DNA of 64,000 nt from Pseudarthrobacter sp. (GTDB lineage Bacteria; Actinomycetota; Actinomycetes; Actinomycetales; Micrococcaceae): assembly GCA_031178005.1 (NCBI GenBank), contig JAPSJV010000002.1, positions 62,001-126,000 of the forward strand, read 5' to 3'. The position numbers and the translations under genes were made by a program. Each line of letters opens with the position of its first letter. The first letter of the stretch is position 1. Under the pieces are notes generated by a model. It saw only the letters and a list, made by a program, of their open reading frames with translations. It was not told the DNA's origin and made no database searches. Positions 10,270-19,037 of the stretch are shown piece by piece.

Positions 10270-10887
10270 ATGCCTCGCTTGGTAGACCACGAGGAGCGGC
10301 GCAAGTCAATCATCGAGACCACGTGGCGGTTGATCGCGGACCAGGGTATCGGCAATGCCAGCATGCGGGACATTGCCCGGGAATGCGGCTATGCAGCGCC
10401 GGGGGTACTGGCGCACTACTTTCCCAACAAGGACGCCCTCCTGAGGGCCTCCTACGAACTGATCTGTGAGCGCACCAACGAACGGATTGCCGCCGGCACC
10501 CGGGGGCGGCGGGGTCTTGCGGCATTGCGGCGTCTTTGCCTGGAGATCATTCCTGCAGAGCCGCTCACGGTCATCGAAGCCCGCGTGGCGATTTCCTTCT
10601 GGGACCGTGCCCAGACCGAAAGTACGCTGCGCGCTGTTGGCAGGGAAGCACTGCTGCACTGGCGGGAACTGGTGATGGGGTTTCTGGCTGAGGCGGAGCA
10701 CGACGGCGAGTGCCCGCCTCTGGTGGACCCGGATGCCATCGCTGATGAGTTGCTGAGCGTGATGATGGGTCTTCACGTGACGTCCATGCTGGATCCCAAC
10801 GGCATCACCGGCTCCCGGCAGCGCCAGCTCGTGGAGCGTGTGTTGGTACGGCTTTCCAGCGAAACAACGGCCGGCCGCCTCAGCTAG
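10270..10887 (+). CDS. TetR/AcrR family regulator (BetI-like)
   Basis: N-terminal HTH: RKSIIETTWRLIADQGIGNASMRDIARECGYAAPGVLAHYFPNKDALLRASYE. Confidence 0.9.
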   Translation: MPRLVDHEERRKSIIETTWRLIADQGIGNASMRDIARECGYAAPGVLAHYFPNKDALLRASYELICERTNERIAAGTRGRRGLAALRRLCLEIIPAEPLTVIEARVAISFWDRAQTESTLRAVGREALLHWRELVMGFLAEAEHDGECPPLVDPDAIADELLSVMMGLHVTSMLDPNGITGSRQRQLVERVLVRLSSETTAGRLS

Positions 10888-10902
10888 CGGTGCCGTTCCG
10901 AT

Positions 10903-10951
10903 AAGCCGAAAAGGGGACCATCCCTTCCCGGCATGGTCCCCTTTTCGGCTT
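10903..10951. terminator. Bidirectional hairpin terminator between convergent TetR and FMO genes
   Basis: Perfect 19-bp stem aagccgaaaaggggaccat / atggtccccttttcggctt, 11-nt loop. Confidence 0.88.
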
Positions 10952-10983
10952 CCGCAATACGTTTGGACTGTTGAACTGCCCCG

Positions 10984-12261
10984 CTAGCCAACCCCGCCAG
11001 GAACAAGTGCATGCTGGTCATTGTGGGCAAGATAGCTTCGCTGGATGGAAATGTGGTCAGCTACATACCGGGCGTCATGCCACACGCCCCAAATGAAGCT
11101 GGACCCGCGCCTGGACTGCCAGGGCAGGCCAAGGAAGTAGACGCCGGGCTCGGATGAGACGCCCCGCTGATGCTGCGGCCTGCCGTTGGCGTCGAAAGCA
11201 TCCACCTGCAGCCAGCTGAAATCCTGCACAAAGCCGGTTGCCCACACGATTGAAGTAACACCGGCTTCGGCGAGATCGAGTTCGCTGAGGGGATGGGTGA
11301 GGCTTTCGGGGTCCGGAAGTGTGGTCCTGGCTTCCGGCTCCTCAGGGAGATCGAGTCCGTTTTGTTCAATGTAGGCGTCGGCCTGGTCCAACAACTGCAG
11401 GTAGTGGGCGTCTCCGTTCGCTATATTCCGACGCAGGTCCGGGGCGAAGTGCAGTGTGCCCTGCTCGAAGGCTTCTGTTCGGCCGACGAGCGTAATGCCG
11501 TCTTCGGCAAGCGCCCGGAAATCCACGGTATGGCCACCATTTGCCCCGCTGACAGCGATGGTGACGTGCTCCGCGCCGCGGGGCGGAGTGGCAGCGTCCC
11601 ACATTCCGAGCACTCCAAGCCACCAGCAGAAGTCCCGCCCTCGGTAACTGCGCGGCGGGCGGTCATGCGGTCCAACCGACAAGTAGACCTGACGACCCGA
11701 ACGCTGGATTTCCGCAGCAATCTGCACACCGGACGACCCGGCACCAACAACGAGTACCGCACCGTCAGGCAACTGGCCCGGGTTGCGGTAGGAACTGGAA
11801 TGCATCTGCATGATGCCCGCTGCCTCGGAAACCACTGCCGGGATAACCGGCTTTTGGAACGGACCGGTGGCAGCTACGACGTAACGCGCGTTGAAGTCCC
11901 CGTCCGATGTCTTTACCTCAAAACCCGGCGCCCCAACCTTCCTCCGCACGGACTTCACCTCCACTCCGGAGCGTACAGGCGCGCCGATCCGGTCTGCATA
12001 GGCGACGAAGTAGTCCGCTACCTGTTCCTTGGATGCGAAAGCGCCTGGCTGATGTTCCGTGAACTCCAGCCCTGGGAAGCGGTCATGCCACACGGGTCCG
12101 TTGGCGACGAGTGAGTCCCAACGCATGGAACGCCACCGCTCGGCGATCCGGTCCCGCTCCAGGACGACGTGGCTGATTCCGTTCCTGCCCAGATGTTCGC
12201 TCATCGCAATGCCGGCCTGGCCGGCCCCAACAATAACGACCTCAATCTCTTGGCATGACAT
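10984..12261 (-). CDS. Flavin-containing monooxygenase-like NAD(P)/FAD oxidoreductase (CzcO type)
   Basis: EVVIVGAGQAGIAMSEHL and VLVVGAGSSGVQIAAEI Rossmann motifs. Confidence 0.88.
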   Translation of the reverse strand: MSCQEIEVVIVGAGQAGIAMSEHLGRNGISHVVLERDRIAERWRSMRWDSLVANGPVWHDRFPGLEFTEHQPGAFASKEQVADYFVAYADRIGAPVRSGVEVKSVRRKVGAPGFEVKTSDGDFNARYVVAATGPFQKPVIPAVVSEAAGIMQMHSSSYRNPGQLPDGAVLVVGAGSSGVQIAAEIQRSGRQVYLSVGPHDRPPRSYRGRDFCWWLGVLGMWDAATPPRGAEHVTIAVSGANGGHTVDFRALAEDGITLVGRTEAFEQGTLHFAPDLRRNIANGDAHYLQLLDQADAYIEQNGLDLPEEPEARTTLPDPESLTHPLSELDLAEAGVTSIVWATGFVQDFSWLQVDAFDANGRPQHQRGVSSEPGVYFLGLPWQSRRGSSFIWGVWHDARYVADHISIQRSYLAHNDQHALVPGGVG

Positions 12262-12262
12262 A

Positions 12263-13471
12263 TCAAACTCCTATGTTTGGGGCGAGGTGCCCCTGTGGTC
12301 GTAAATGGTCGGACAGAAAGTCAAGGGCCGTCAGCGCCAGGGCTGCGGCGCCGTCGTGGATTGCCTGGTTGGCTGCTTCGCCCACGCAGTGCTCCGCGAA
12401 TTCCGGCTGGTGGTTGGCTGCGGGAAAGCAGCCAAGGCCGATGTAGGGATGAATGGCCGGCACGATTTGCGAGACGTTGCCCATGTCCGTAGAAGCGCGG
12501 TTCATGGTTGCCTGTTCCGCCGGTACATCAAAGTCCCGTCCCAGGGATTCTGCGTGCCTTATGTACAGCTCCAGTGCGCGCTGGTCCGTCCGGAACTCGG
12601 AATAGGGTTGAGATTCAGGCGTCACGGAAAGTTCGCAACCAGACGCCAGGGCGCCGGCTTCAAAGCACCGATGAACGCGCTCCTCCAAGGGCTCCAGCTG
12701 CGCCAGGGACTCGGCACGGACATACCAGCGGCCTTCCGTTCTTTCCGGAATGGCGTTAGGTGCTTCGCCCCCACGCGTTTGGATGCCGTGGACCCGGGTT
12801 CCGGCGGGCAGCTGCTGGCGGAGGAGCCCCAGGGCTACCTGGGCCACGATGAACGCGTCGTTGGCGTTTACGCCCTGTTCCGGATAAGCCGCCGCATGCG
12901 CCGACTTGCCCCGGTACTCAACATGGTTGTGAGCCACAGCGTAGGGACGTGCATTGGCGGCATCAACAGGACTCGGATGCGCCATCATCGCCAAGTCGAG
13001 GCCGTGGAAGGCGCCCTTCTTGAGCATCTCGATCTTTCCTCCCCCGCCTTCCTCCGCGGGGGTTCCGTAAACTTCCACCGTCAGGTCCCGTTCAGCAGCG
13101 AATCCGGCCAGGGCGAGAGCCGTCCCGCAGGAAATGGCGGTAATGATGTTGTGCCCGCAGGCGTGCCCCAGTCCCGGCAACGCATCGTACTCTGCCATGA
13201 GGCCCACCCGGCGGCTGCCGTTTCCAAAAACTGCCCGCAATGCCGTTGGAAACCCCAGGTACTCTCTTTCGACGGTGAAGCCGTGACGTTCCAAGTACTC
13301 CGCCGTCCAACCCGCAGCGTGGTGCTCCTGCCAGCCAAGCTCAGGATTGGCATGGATTGTCTCGGAGAGCCGGGTGAGATCAGCTTCAGATGCCGCCACC
13401 GACTCCAGCACACGGGTCCGCTGGTTATCGCGAAGCACCGGGTACTGGTGGGCTCCCAGTTCAGCGGTCAT
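12263..13471 (-). CDS. M20 family amidohydrolase/carboxypeptidase
   Basis: GLMAEYDALPGLGHACGHNIITA, EVYGTPAEEGGGGKIEMLKKGAF, AYPEQGVNANDAFI. Confidence 0.9.
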   Translation of the reverse strand: MTAELGAHQYPVLRDNQRTRVLESVAASEADLTRLSETIHANPELGWQEHHAAGWTAEYLERHGFTVEREYLGFPTALRAVFGNGSRRVGLMAEYDALPGLGHACGHNIITAISCGTALALAGFAAERDLTVEVYGTPAEEGGGGKIEMLKKGAFHGLDLAMMAHPSPVDAANARPYAVAHNHVEYRGKSAHAAAYPEQGVNANDAFIVAQVALGLLRQQLPAGTRVHGIQTRGGEAPNAIPERTEGRWYVRAESLAQLEPLEERVHRCFEAGALASGCELSVTPESQPYSEFRTDQRALELYIRHAESLGRDFDVPAEQATMNRASTDMGNVSQIVPAIHPYIGLGCFPAANHQPEFAEHCVGEAANQAIHDGAAALALTALDFLSDHLRPQGHLAPNIGV

Positions 13472-14132
13472 CGCCCGGCACCCCATAACTGACGGAAGCT
13501 GCGGGGTCGAGTCCACGGACCACGTAGTCCCGCCGTTGCGGCAGCCATACCTCCAGCAGCCGCTCCAGTTCTGCGATGGGCTCGTCATGCCAATCAACAC
13601 GGAGATCGGTATCCCGCCAGCCGTGGCCTGAGACCACGGAAATCCCTGCGGACCGCACGGGCCCTGCCTCTCCGCCGGCGGTTTCAGCGGCCTTAAGCGC
13701 AGCCATCAGCCGTTCCTCCAGTTGCCCGCTTGCCGCTGCAAAGCCATCACACAGTGCCTGGGCCACAGCAGGGCCTGCCAGCATGTTTCCGGCCGCCACG
13801 CAGTTCGCTCCGTGACTTTCGCCGGAGATACCCAGCGTGTGCGCACCGCTGAACACCGCCGAGTTTCCCGTGGAGTCCAGGACAACCAGCTGGCGGTACT
13901 CGATACCCGTTGCCCCCCGGACTACCGCGTCGAGGGCCTCCTGCGCGGAGTCGCCGGCAGCCAGTCCGTCCAACAGCGTGCTGCCCAGCCGGGGATCGGT
14001 AATGTTTTGGGAGCTGACAACGCCGACGCCGTCCCGCAGGTGGGCGCACCGCGCAGCGACAGCCGGGGATGAGGAGGACACAGCCATCCCGAATCGGCCC
14101 TGCCCGTCCGTGGCAGCGATACTGAACGTCAT
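13461..14132 (-). CDS. DUF1028 family protein (Ntn-hydrolase-like)
   Basis: MTFSIAATDGQGRFGMAVSSSSPAVAARCAHLRDGVGVVSSQNITDPRLG... characteristic of DUF1028. Confidence 0.85.
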   Translation of the reverse strand: MTFSIAATDGQGRFGMAVSSSSPAVAARCAHLRDGVGVVSSQNITDPRLGSTLLDGLAAGDSAQEALDAVVRGATGIEYRQLVVLDSTGNSAVFSGAHTLGISGESHGANCVAAGNMLAGPAVAQALCDGFAAASGQLEERLMAALKAAETAGGEAGPVRSAGISVVSGHGWRDTDLRVDWHDEPIAELERLLEVWLPQRRDYVVRGLDPAASVSYGVPGDDR

Positions 14133-14554
14133 GAGGTCAGCCCGGGCGTGGAAAGAACGGCGGTGGCGTCAATTTCGACCAGCCATTCGGGACGGGCCAG
14201 CGCCTGGACGACGATGCCTGTTGACACCGGGAATACCCCTTTGAGCCAGCGGCCCATGACCCGGTAGACCGTCTCCCGGTAGCGCGGGTCAATGATGTAG
14301 ACGGTGACTTTAACGATGTCCTCGAGACTGCTGCCGGCTTCCTTCAGCAGCATGTCGATGTTGGTCATTGCTTTCTCCGCCTGGACCTCGACGTCACCTA
14401 TGCCCACAGACTCCCGCGTGTCCAGATCCTGCCCGATCTGCCCCCGAAGATAGACCACGCCATTGGCTACAACTGCCTGACAGAGGTCGTTATCCAGATT
14501 TTGCTCGGGGTAGGTGTCCCTGGTGTTGAATGTGCGGATGCGCTGGTGTTTCAC
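14129..14554 (-). CDS. RidA/YjgF family protein
   Basis: NDLCQAVVANGVVYLRGQIGQDLDT...MTNIDMLLKEAGSSLEDIVKVTVYIIDPRYRE; start uncertain (GTG 14554 or ATG 14596). Confidence 0.85.
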   Translation of the reverse strand: MKHQRIRTFNTRDTYPEQNLDNDLCQAVVANGVVYLRGQIGQDLDTRESVGIGDVEVQAEKAMTNIDMLLKEAGSSLEDIVKVTVYIIDPRYRETVYRVMGRWLKGVFPVSTGIVVQALARPEWLVEIDATAVLSTPGLTS

Positions 14555-14695
14555 TTCGCGTGCCTTTCTGTCGGCCGGTTTATGCCGTCGGTTCAAAACT
14601 GTTGTTTCCAGCCTCGGACCCGCCGCCGGATCTGTCCAACAGTCCTTTCAGAACATTTGCATCTGCGAATCAGATGAATGCCGTAGTCTTGTGAA

Positions 14696-15616
14696 ATGGA
14701 TGTCACGCTTACCCAACTGCGCTATTTCGCTGAAGCCGCCGGGCAACTGTCGATGACGGGAGCGGCCCTCCGCCTCAACGTGGCCCAGTCGGCGGTTTCG
14801 GCCGCTATTGCTCAACTGGAGCGCCACATCGGTACCCAGTTCTTCATCAGGCAGCGCTCGAAAGGCCTGATATTGACGCCCGCCGGGGAGCTCTTCCTCC
14901 GGGACGCCCAGGCCATCCTTGCCCACGTGGAAGAGAGCCTTGACCACGCCCGGGGTGAACAGGAGAGCGCGAAGGGCCGGGTGCGCATGGCCTGCTTCAG
15001 TACGCTCGCGCCGTTCCTCCTGCCCGGCGTCCTGTCCAGGCTCAGGGAAGAACATCCAGCCCTGGAAGTAGAGGTGCTTGAAACGGATATTTCCGGCTGC
15101 GTCAGTGCACTTATGAACGGTCAGGCAGACCTGGCGTTATGTTACGACCTGGATCTGCCCGAGGGCCTTGCCTCCTCGGTGATCCATACCGCCAGGCCCT
15201 ACCTGGCGCTCCCGCCGGATCATCAACTGGCCGGCGCGGAGAGCGTGCCGCTGTCCGCACTCAAAAAGGAGTCCTTTGTGCTGCTGGACCTCCCCCACAC
15301 CCGCGACCTGATGCTTTCCATGGCCCGGCTGGGTGGTGGAGAACCGGACGTCAGATTCCGCTCCGCCAGCTATGAGACTGTGCGTACTTTCGTGGCGCGG
15401 GGGCTTGGCTACTCCATCTTGCACCAGCGCCCCCGGCACAAGCTGACCTACGACGGCGGCCGCATCGAAACGGTCGAAATCCGCGACGATGTTCCGGAGT
15501 TGAAGACGGTCCTGGCCCATTTGCAGTCACAGCGCCCCACCGCACGGATACGTGCTGTCGCGCAGGCTGTCCGTCACCAGATTGTCGCGTCAAAAGCCGC
15601 CTCCACAGGCAGCTAG
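14696..15616 (+). CDS. LysR family transcriptional regulator
   Basis: LTQLRYFAEAAGQLSMTGAALRLNVAQSAVSAAIAQLERHIGTQFFIRQRSKGL. Confidence 0.92.
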   Translation: MDVTLTQLRYFAEAAGQLSMTGAALRLNVAQSAVSAAIAQLERHIGTQFFIRQRSKGLILTPAGELFLRDAQAILAHVEESLDHARGEQESAKGRVRMACFSTLAPFLLPGVLSRLREEHPALEVEVLETDISGCVSALMNGQADLALCYDLDLPEGLASSVIHTARPYLALPPDHQLAGAESVPLSALKKESFVLLDLPHTRDLMLSMARLGGGEPDVRFRSASYETVRTFVARGLGYSILHQRPRHKLTYDGGRIETVEIRDDVPELKTVLAHLQSQRPTARIRAVAQAVRHQIVASKAASTGS

Positions 15617-15974
15617 CAACAGGGAAGGTCCATCAGGATGTCGGGAGGCGATTGCCCAAAGGGCATTGGCCGGATGCCGCCAGCCCCTGGAACACGCAAG
15701 TACTCATCTGCTTTTTCGATGATCTTTATGGATATTCAATGGTTTACCTGATGTAGACGCCGGCTTACGCTTCTGGACGTAACCCATGACACACCAGGAA
15801 TTGCGATCCGGCGACAGGTTCTGCTGCCGCATCACTTGGCGGATACCTCCGCCTTCTTTCTTTCGTGGATCCACCCGGCCGCGTGGTAGTTCTCCAAGGA
15901 AGCCACGTTGGCCGGCCAAGTAGGCTCACCATCGATATTCCAAAGGCGGGCGGCATTAAAGTGAGCGGCGAAGC

Positions 15975-16030
15975 CATCGAAATCCCGGCCTCGACAAGCT
16001 CGACCACCAGAGGCAGGCTCGACCACCAGA
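15975..16030. repeat. Dispersed gtcgagcttgtcgaaatc repeat, degenerate copy
   Basis: catcgaaatcccggcctcgacaagctcgaccaccagaggcaggctcgaccaccag. Confidence 0.65.
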
Positions 16031-16111
16031 ACCCATGGCCAGCAGTCCTAAGTCTGCTTAGTATTGACCTATGGTGAGTTGCAGAGTCGGCGCGCGGATC
16101 GCGGGGGCGGC

Positions 16112-17098
16112 ATGGGCGCCGTCGTAGTTTTTGCTCCTTCCCCGGTCCTGACCGTCACGGTCGAGGATGTCGACGGCGCAGCTGACATCCATCTCCACGC
16201 CGGCGGCCAGGGAGTGTGGCAGGCCCGGATGCTGACGGCACTCGGCGCAGATGTCACCATGTGCGCTGCGTTCTCCGGTGAAACTGGCCTGGTTTTGCAG
16301 CACCTGATCGCGGATGAGGGTGTGCGGGTGCTGCCCGTCACGGGGAACGGCAGCAGCGGCGCCTACCTGCATGACCGCCGCGGGGGCCAGCGCAAGGTCC
16401 TGGCCGAATCGCCAGGCCACCGGCTGACCCGCCACGAGCAGGATGAACTTTATGGGCTGACCCTCCAGGCCGGGATCGAGGCCGGGACAGTGCTCCTGAG
16501 CGGCGCCGGCCAGGAAGACCCCGTCCCTACAGACATGTATCGAAGGCTTACGGCCGACCTTGGTGCCGCCGGCTGTACGGTCATCGCCGATCTCACCGGC
16601 GAACGGCTCACCGCCGTCCTGGCCGGCAGGCCGGCCATGATTAAAATTGCCGACGACGAGATGGTCACCAGTGGCCGGGCAACATCCGCCGAGATGGCGG
16701 AGCTCATCCGGGCGATGCACACGCTCGCCGGGGAGGGGGCGTCGTCGGTGATCGTTACCCGCGCGCACCTGCCCTCCCTGCTCCTCAGCGAGGGTGAGGT
16801 CTGCGAGGTCCAGGTGCCCGAACTGCAGACAGTGGACACCAGCGGCGCAGGGGACTCGCTGACTGCAGGAATGGCCTCGGTCCTGGCGGAGCACGGTTCA
16901 TTGCACGACGCCGTTGTGCTGGGGACTGCAGCCGGTGCCCAGAATGTCACCCGTCACGGCCTGGGGACGGGCGAGGCCACGGCCATCCGGCAGCTGGCCC
17001 GGCTGGTCAGGATCGTTCCCCTGGAAGACGCTTCCGGGGAAGAAACAGCGCAGCAGCTGAGCCCCGATGAACTGGCCCGCAAGGTCCGCGGATCATGA
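16112..17098 (+). CDS. PfkB family carbohydrate/nucleoside kinase
   Basis: AGGQGVWQARMLTALGADVTMCAAFSGETG; DTSGAGDSLTAGMASVLAEHGS (PfkB signature 2); ATG 16112 preferred. Confidence 0.82.
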   Translation: MGAVVVFAPSPVLTVTVEDVDGAADIHLHAGGQGVWQARMLTALGADVTMCAAFSGETGLVLQHLIADEGVRVLPVTGNGSSGAYLHDRRGGQRKVLAESPGHRLTRHEQDELYGLTLQAGIEAGTVLLSGAGQEDPVPTDMYRRLTADLGAAGCTVIADLTGERLTAVLAGRPAMIKIADDEMVTSGRATSAEMAELIRAMHTLAGEGASSVIVTRAHLPSLLLSEGEVCEVQVPELQTVDTSGAGDSLTAGMASVLAEHGSLHDAVVLGTAAGAQNVTRHGLGTGEATAIRQLARLVRIVPLEDASGEETAQQLSPDELARKVRGS

Positions 17099-17889
17099 AC
17101 CAGCCTGCTCGCGTCCTCATTACCAACGACGACGGAATCGGCTCGCCGGGGCTGCACGCCCTTGCCGTCGCGGCAGCACGGGCCGGCCATAGCGTTGTGG
17201 TGGCAGCACCGGCATCCGAGGCGAGCGGCAGCAGCTCCTCGATTACCGCCGTCGAACAGGATGGCAGGATTTCGATTGAACGGCGGCACTTGGAAGGGCT
17301 GGACGGCGTGGAAGCCTATGCCGTCCACGGGGCGCCCGCCTTCATCACCATGATCGCCACCCACGGCGCCTTTGGCCCGCCTCCTGACATCGTGCTCTCC
17401 GGAGTCAACCGCGGGGCCAACGTGGGCCGGGCCGTCCTGCATTCCGGGACAGTGGGCGCTGCGCTGACGGCTGGTGTGAATGACGGGCGGGGAATGGCAG
17501 TTTCGCTGGACACCGGGCTCCATCCCGAGGGTCTGCACTGGGACAATGCCGCACAGCTGGCCATTGGGCTGCTGCCGTTCCTGGGTGGACTGGAGGCCGG
17601 GAGCGTCCTGAACCTCAACGTCCCCAACCGTGCAGGGCCGGACCTCCCCGAATACCGTGCGGCAACCCTGACCCGGTTCGGTATTGTCCAGACCACCCTG
17701 GCCGAGCGCGGCCAGCAGCATGTCCGTCTTGCCATCGCGGACACCACGGAGGAACCGGATCCGGACAGCGACGCCGCACTCCTGGCTGCCGGGTTCGCCA
17801 CGGTGACGGCGCTTCAGCCCGTCACGGGATGGGCTCTGCCGGACCTTCCTGCCGCCTTAGCCGACACCTCGGAGGGGCGGCCCTCCTGA
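17095..17889 (+). CDS. surE: 5'/3'-nucleotidase SurE
   Basis: VLITNDDGIGSPGLHALA, SGVNRGANVGRAVLHSGTVGAALTAG; ATGA overlap with the kinase. Confidence 0.9.
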   Translation: MNQPARVLITNDDGIGSPGLHALAVAAARAGHSVVVAAPASEASGSSSSITAVEQDGRISIERRHLEGLDGVEAYAVHGAPAFITMIATHGAFGPPPDIVLSGVNRGANVGRAVLHSGTVGAALTAGVNDGRGMAVSLDTGLHPEGLHWDNAAQLAIGLLPFLGGLEAGSVLNLNVPNRAGPDLPEYRAATLTRFGIVQTTLAERGQQHVRLAIADTTEEPDPDSDAALLAAGFATVTALQPVTGWALPDLPAALADTSEGRPS

Positions 17890-17923
17890 GCCTTCTGTCG
17901 CATGCCCGCCGTATGCTGGGGAC

Positions 17924-19030
17924 ATGGCTAGCAACTGGGAGCGCTTGGATCCTGCCCTGCGCCCATCCGTGCAGGAAAACGTGGAACTCTACGAGCGGGT
18001 CCGTCCTGCCCTGAAGCTGGTGACGCGGGACGTGCTGCTGACCATGCGGGACATGCTGAAGGACACCGAGGTGACCCCGCTGTTCGTCACCGGCCGCACC
18101 AAAACCGTGGAGTCGTTCCGCGAAAAGATCTCCCGCACGGAGGAGCCGCTGGAGGCCGGCGGAATGCCGGTGCTGAAGTTCCCGGACCCCTTCCGCACGC
18201 TTAATGACATGGTGGGCATCCGCATCATCACCAAGCTGCCGGCGGAAAATGCCGTGGCCGCCAACCTCATCAAGCGCCAGCGGCAGCTGTTCGACTGCCG
18301 CGGTGACCGGGAGAAGGACATCGGCTCCATTGAGTCCGGAACCTACGGCTACTCCAGCCGGCACTTGATCCTGCGCACCATCCAGAACGACACCGTCAAG
18401 GAGTACCAGCAGGCTTTCAACCCTGACGTGGCGCCCAACGGCAGCTACTTCTTTGAGTGCCAGATCCGTACTGTGTTTGCCCATGCGTGGAGCGAGATCG
18501 AGCACGACATCCGCTTCAAAGCTGAAGATCCGCGCGCCTGGACCCCGCATTTCGACCGCCAGTTCACCGCAACCGCGGCCATGCTGGAAACGGTGGAGGG
18601 AGCCTTCGCTGACCTGCACGAACGGTACGAGGAAGTCCGCAGCTACTGGGACATGGACGGCGAGGGCGCCGCGCAGCTCACGCCCAACCGGATCCGCGAC
18701 GTCTGGCGCACGCTGCTGCCGCACGTGGACCGGAAGGTCGACGACGACTGGGGCTGGGCCGCCGAGCTCCTGGCTGCCCACGGGCTCAACCAGACAGTGC
18801 AGCTGGCCGGCTTGCTCAGCGCCAACCGCATCACGGAGGTGCGCAAGGCACTGGACCACCGATACTCCCCCGGCCCGGACCGGCTCCTGGATGACCTCCT
18901 GCTGTGGCAGTACGGCACCAAGCACATTGAACTCACGGCGGAAGGGCCCGACGTCGTTCCCCACCCGCGGCGCGACAGCCTCCTGCGGCGGCTCAAACAG
19001 ATCGAGCGCTACCGCCTGACGAACGGCTGA
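17924..19030 (+). CDS. RelA/SpoT-type (p)ppGpp synthetase domain protein without HD domain
   Basis: GRTKTVESFREKISR, DMVGIRIITKLPAENAVA, YGYSSRHLILRT, FECQIRTVFAHAWSEIEHDIRFK. Confidence 0.88.
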   Translation: MASNWERLDPALRPSVQENVELYERVRPALKLVTRDVLLTMRDMLKDTEVTPLFVTGRTKTVESFREKISRTEEPLEAGGMPVLKFPDPFRTLNDMVGIRIITKLPAENAVAANLIKRQRQLFDCRGDREKDIGSIESGTYGYSSRHLILRTIQNDTVKEYQQAFNPDVAPNGSYFFECQIRTVFAHAWSEIEHDIRFKAEDPRAWTPHFDRQFTATAAMLETVEGAFADLHERYEEVRSYWDMDGEGAAQLTPNRIRDVWRTLLPHVDRKVDDDWGWAAELLAAHGLNQTVQLAGLLSANRITEVRKALDHRYSPGPDRLLDDLLLWQYGTKHIELTAEGPDVVPHPRRDSLLRRLKQIERYRLTNG

Positions 19031-19037
19031 CGACTGG

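Noticed and set aside
17924-19030. RelA/SpoT protein as a toxSAS toxin
   Set aside because: No small adjacent antitoxin ORF; neighbours are metabolic genes and a convergent LysR gene.
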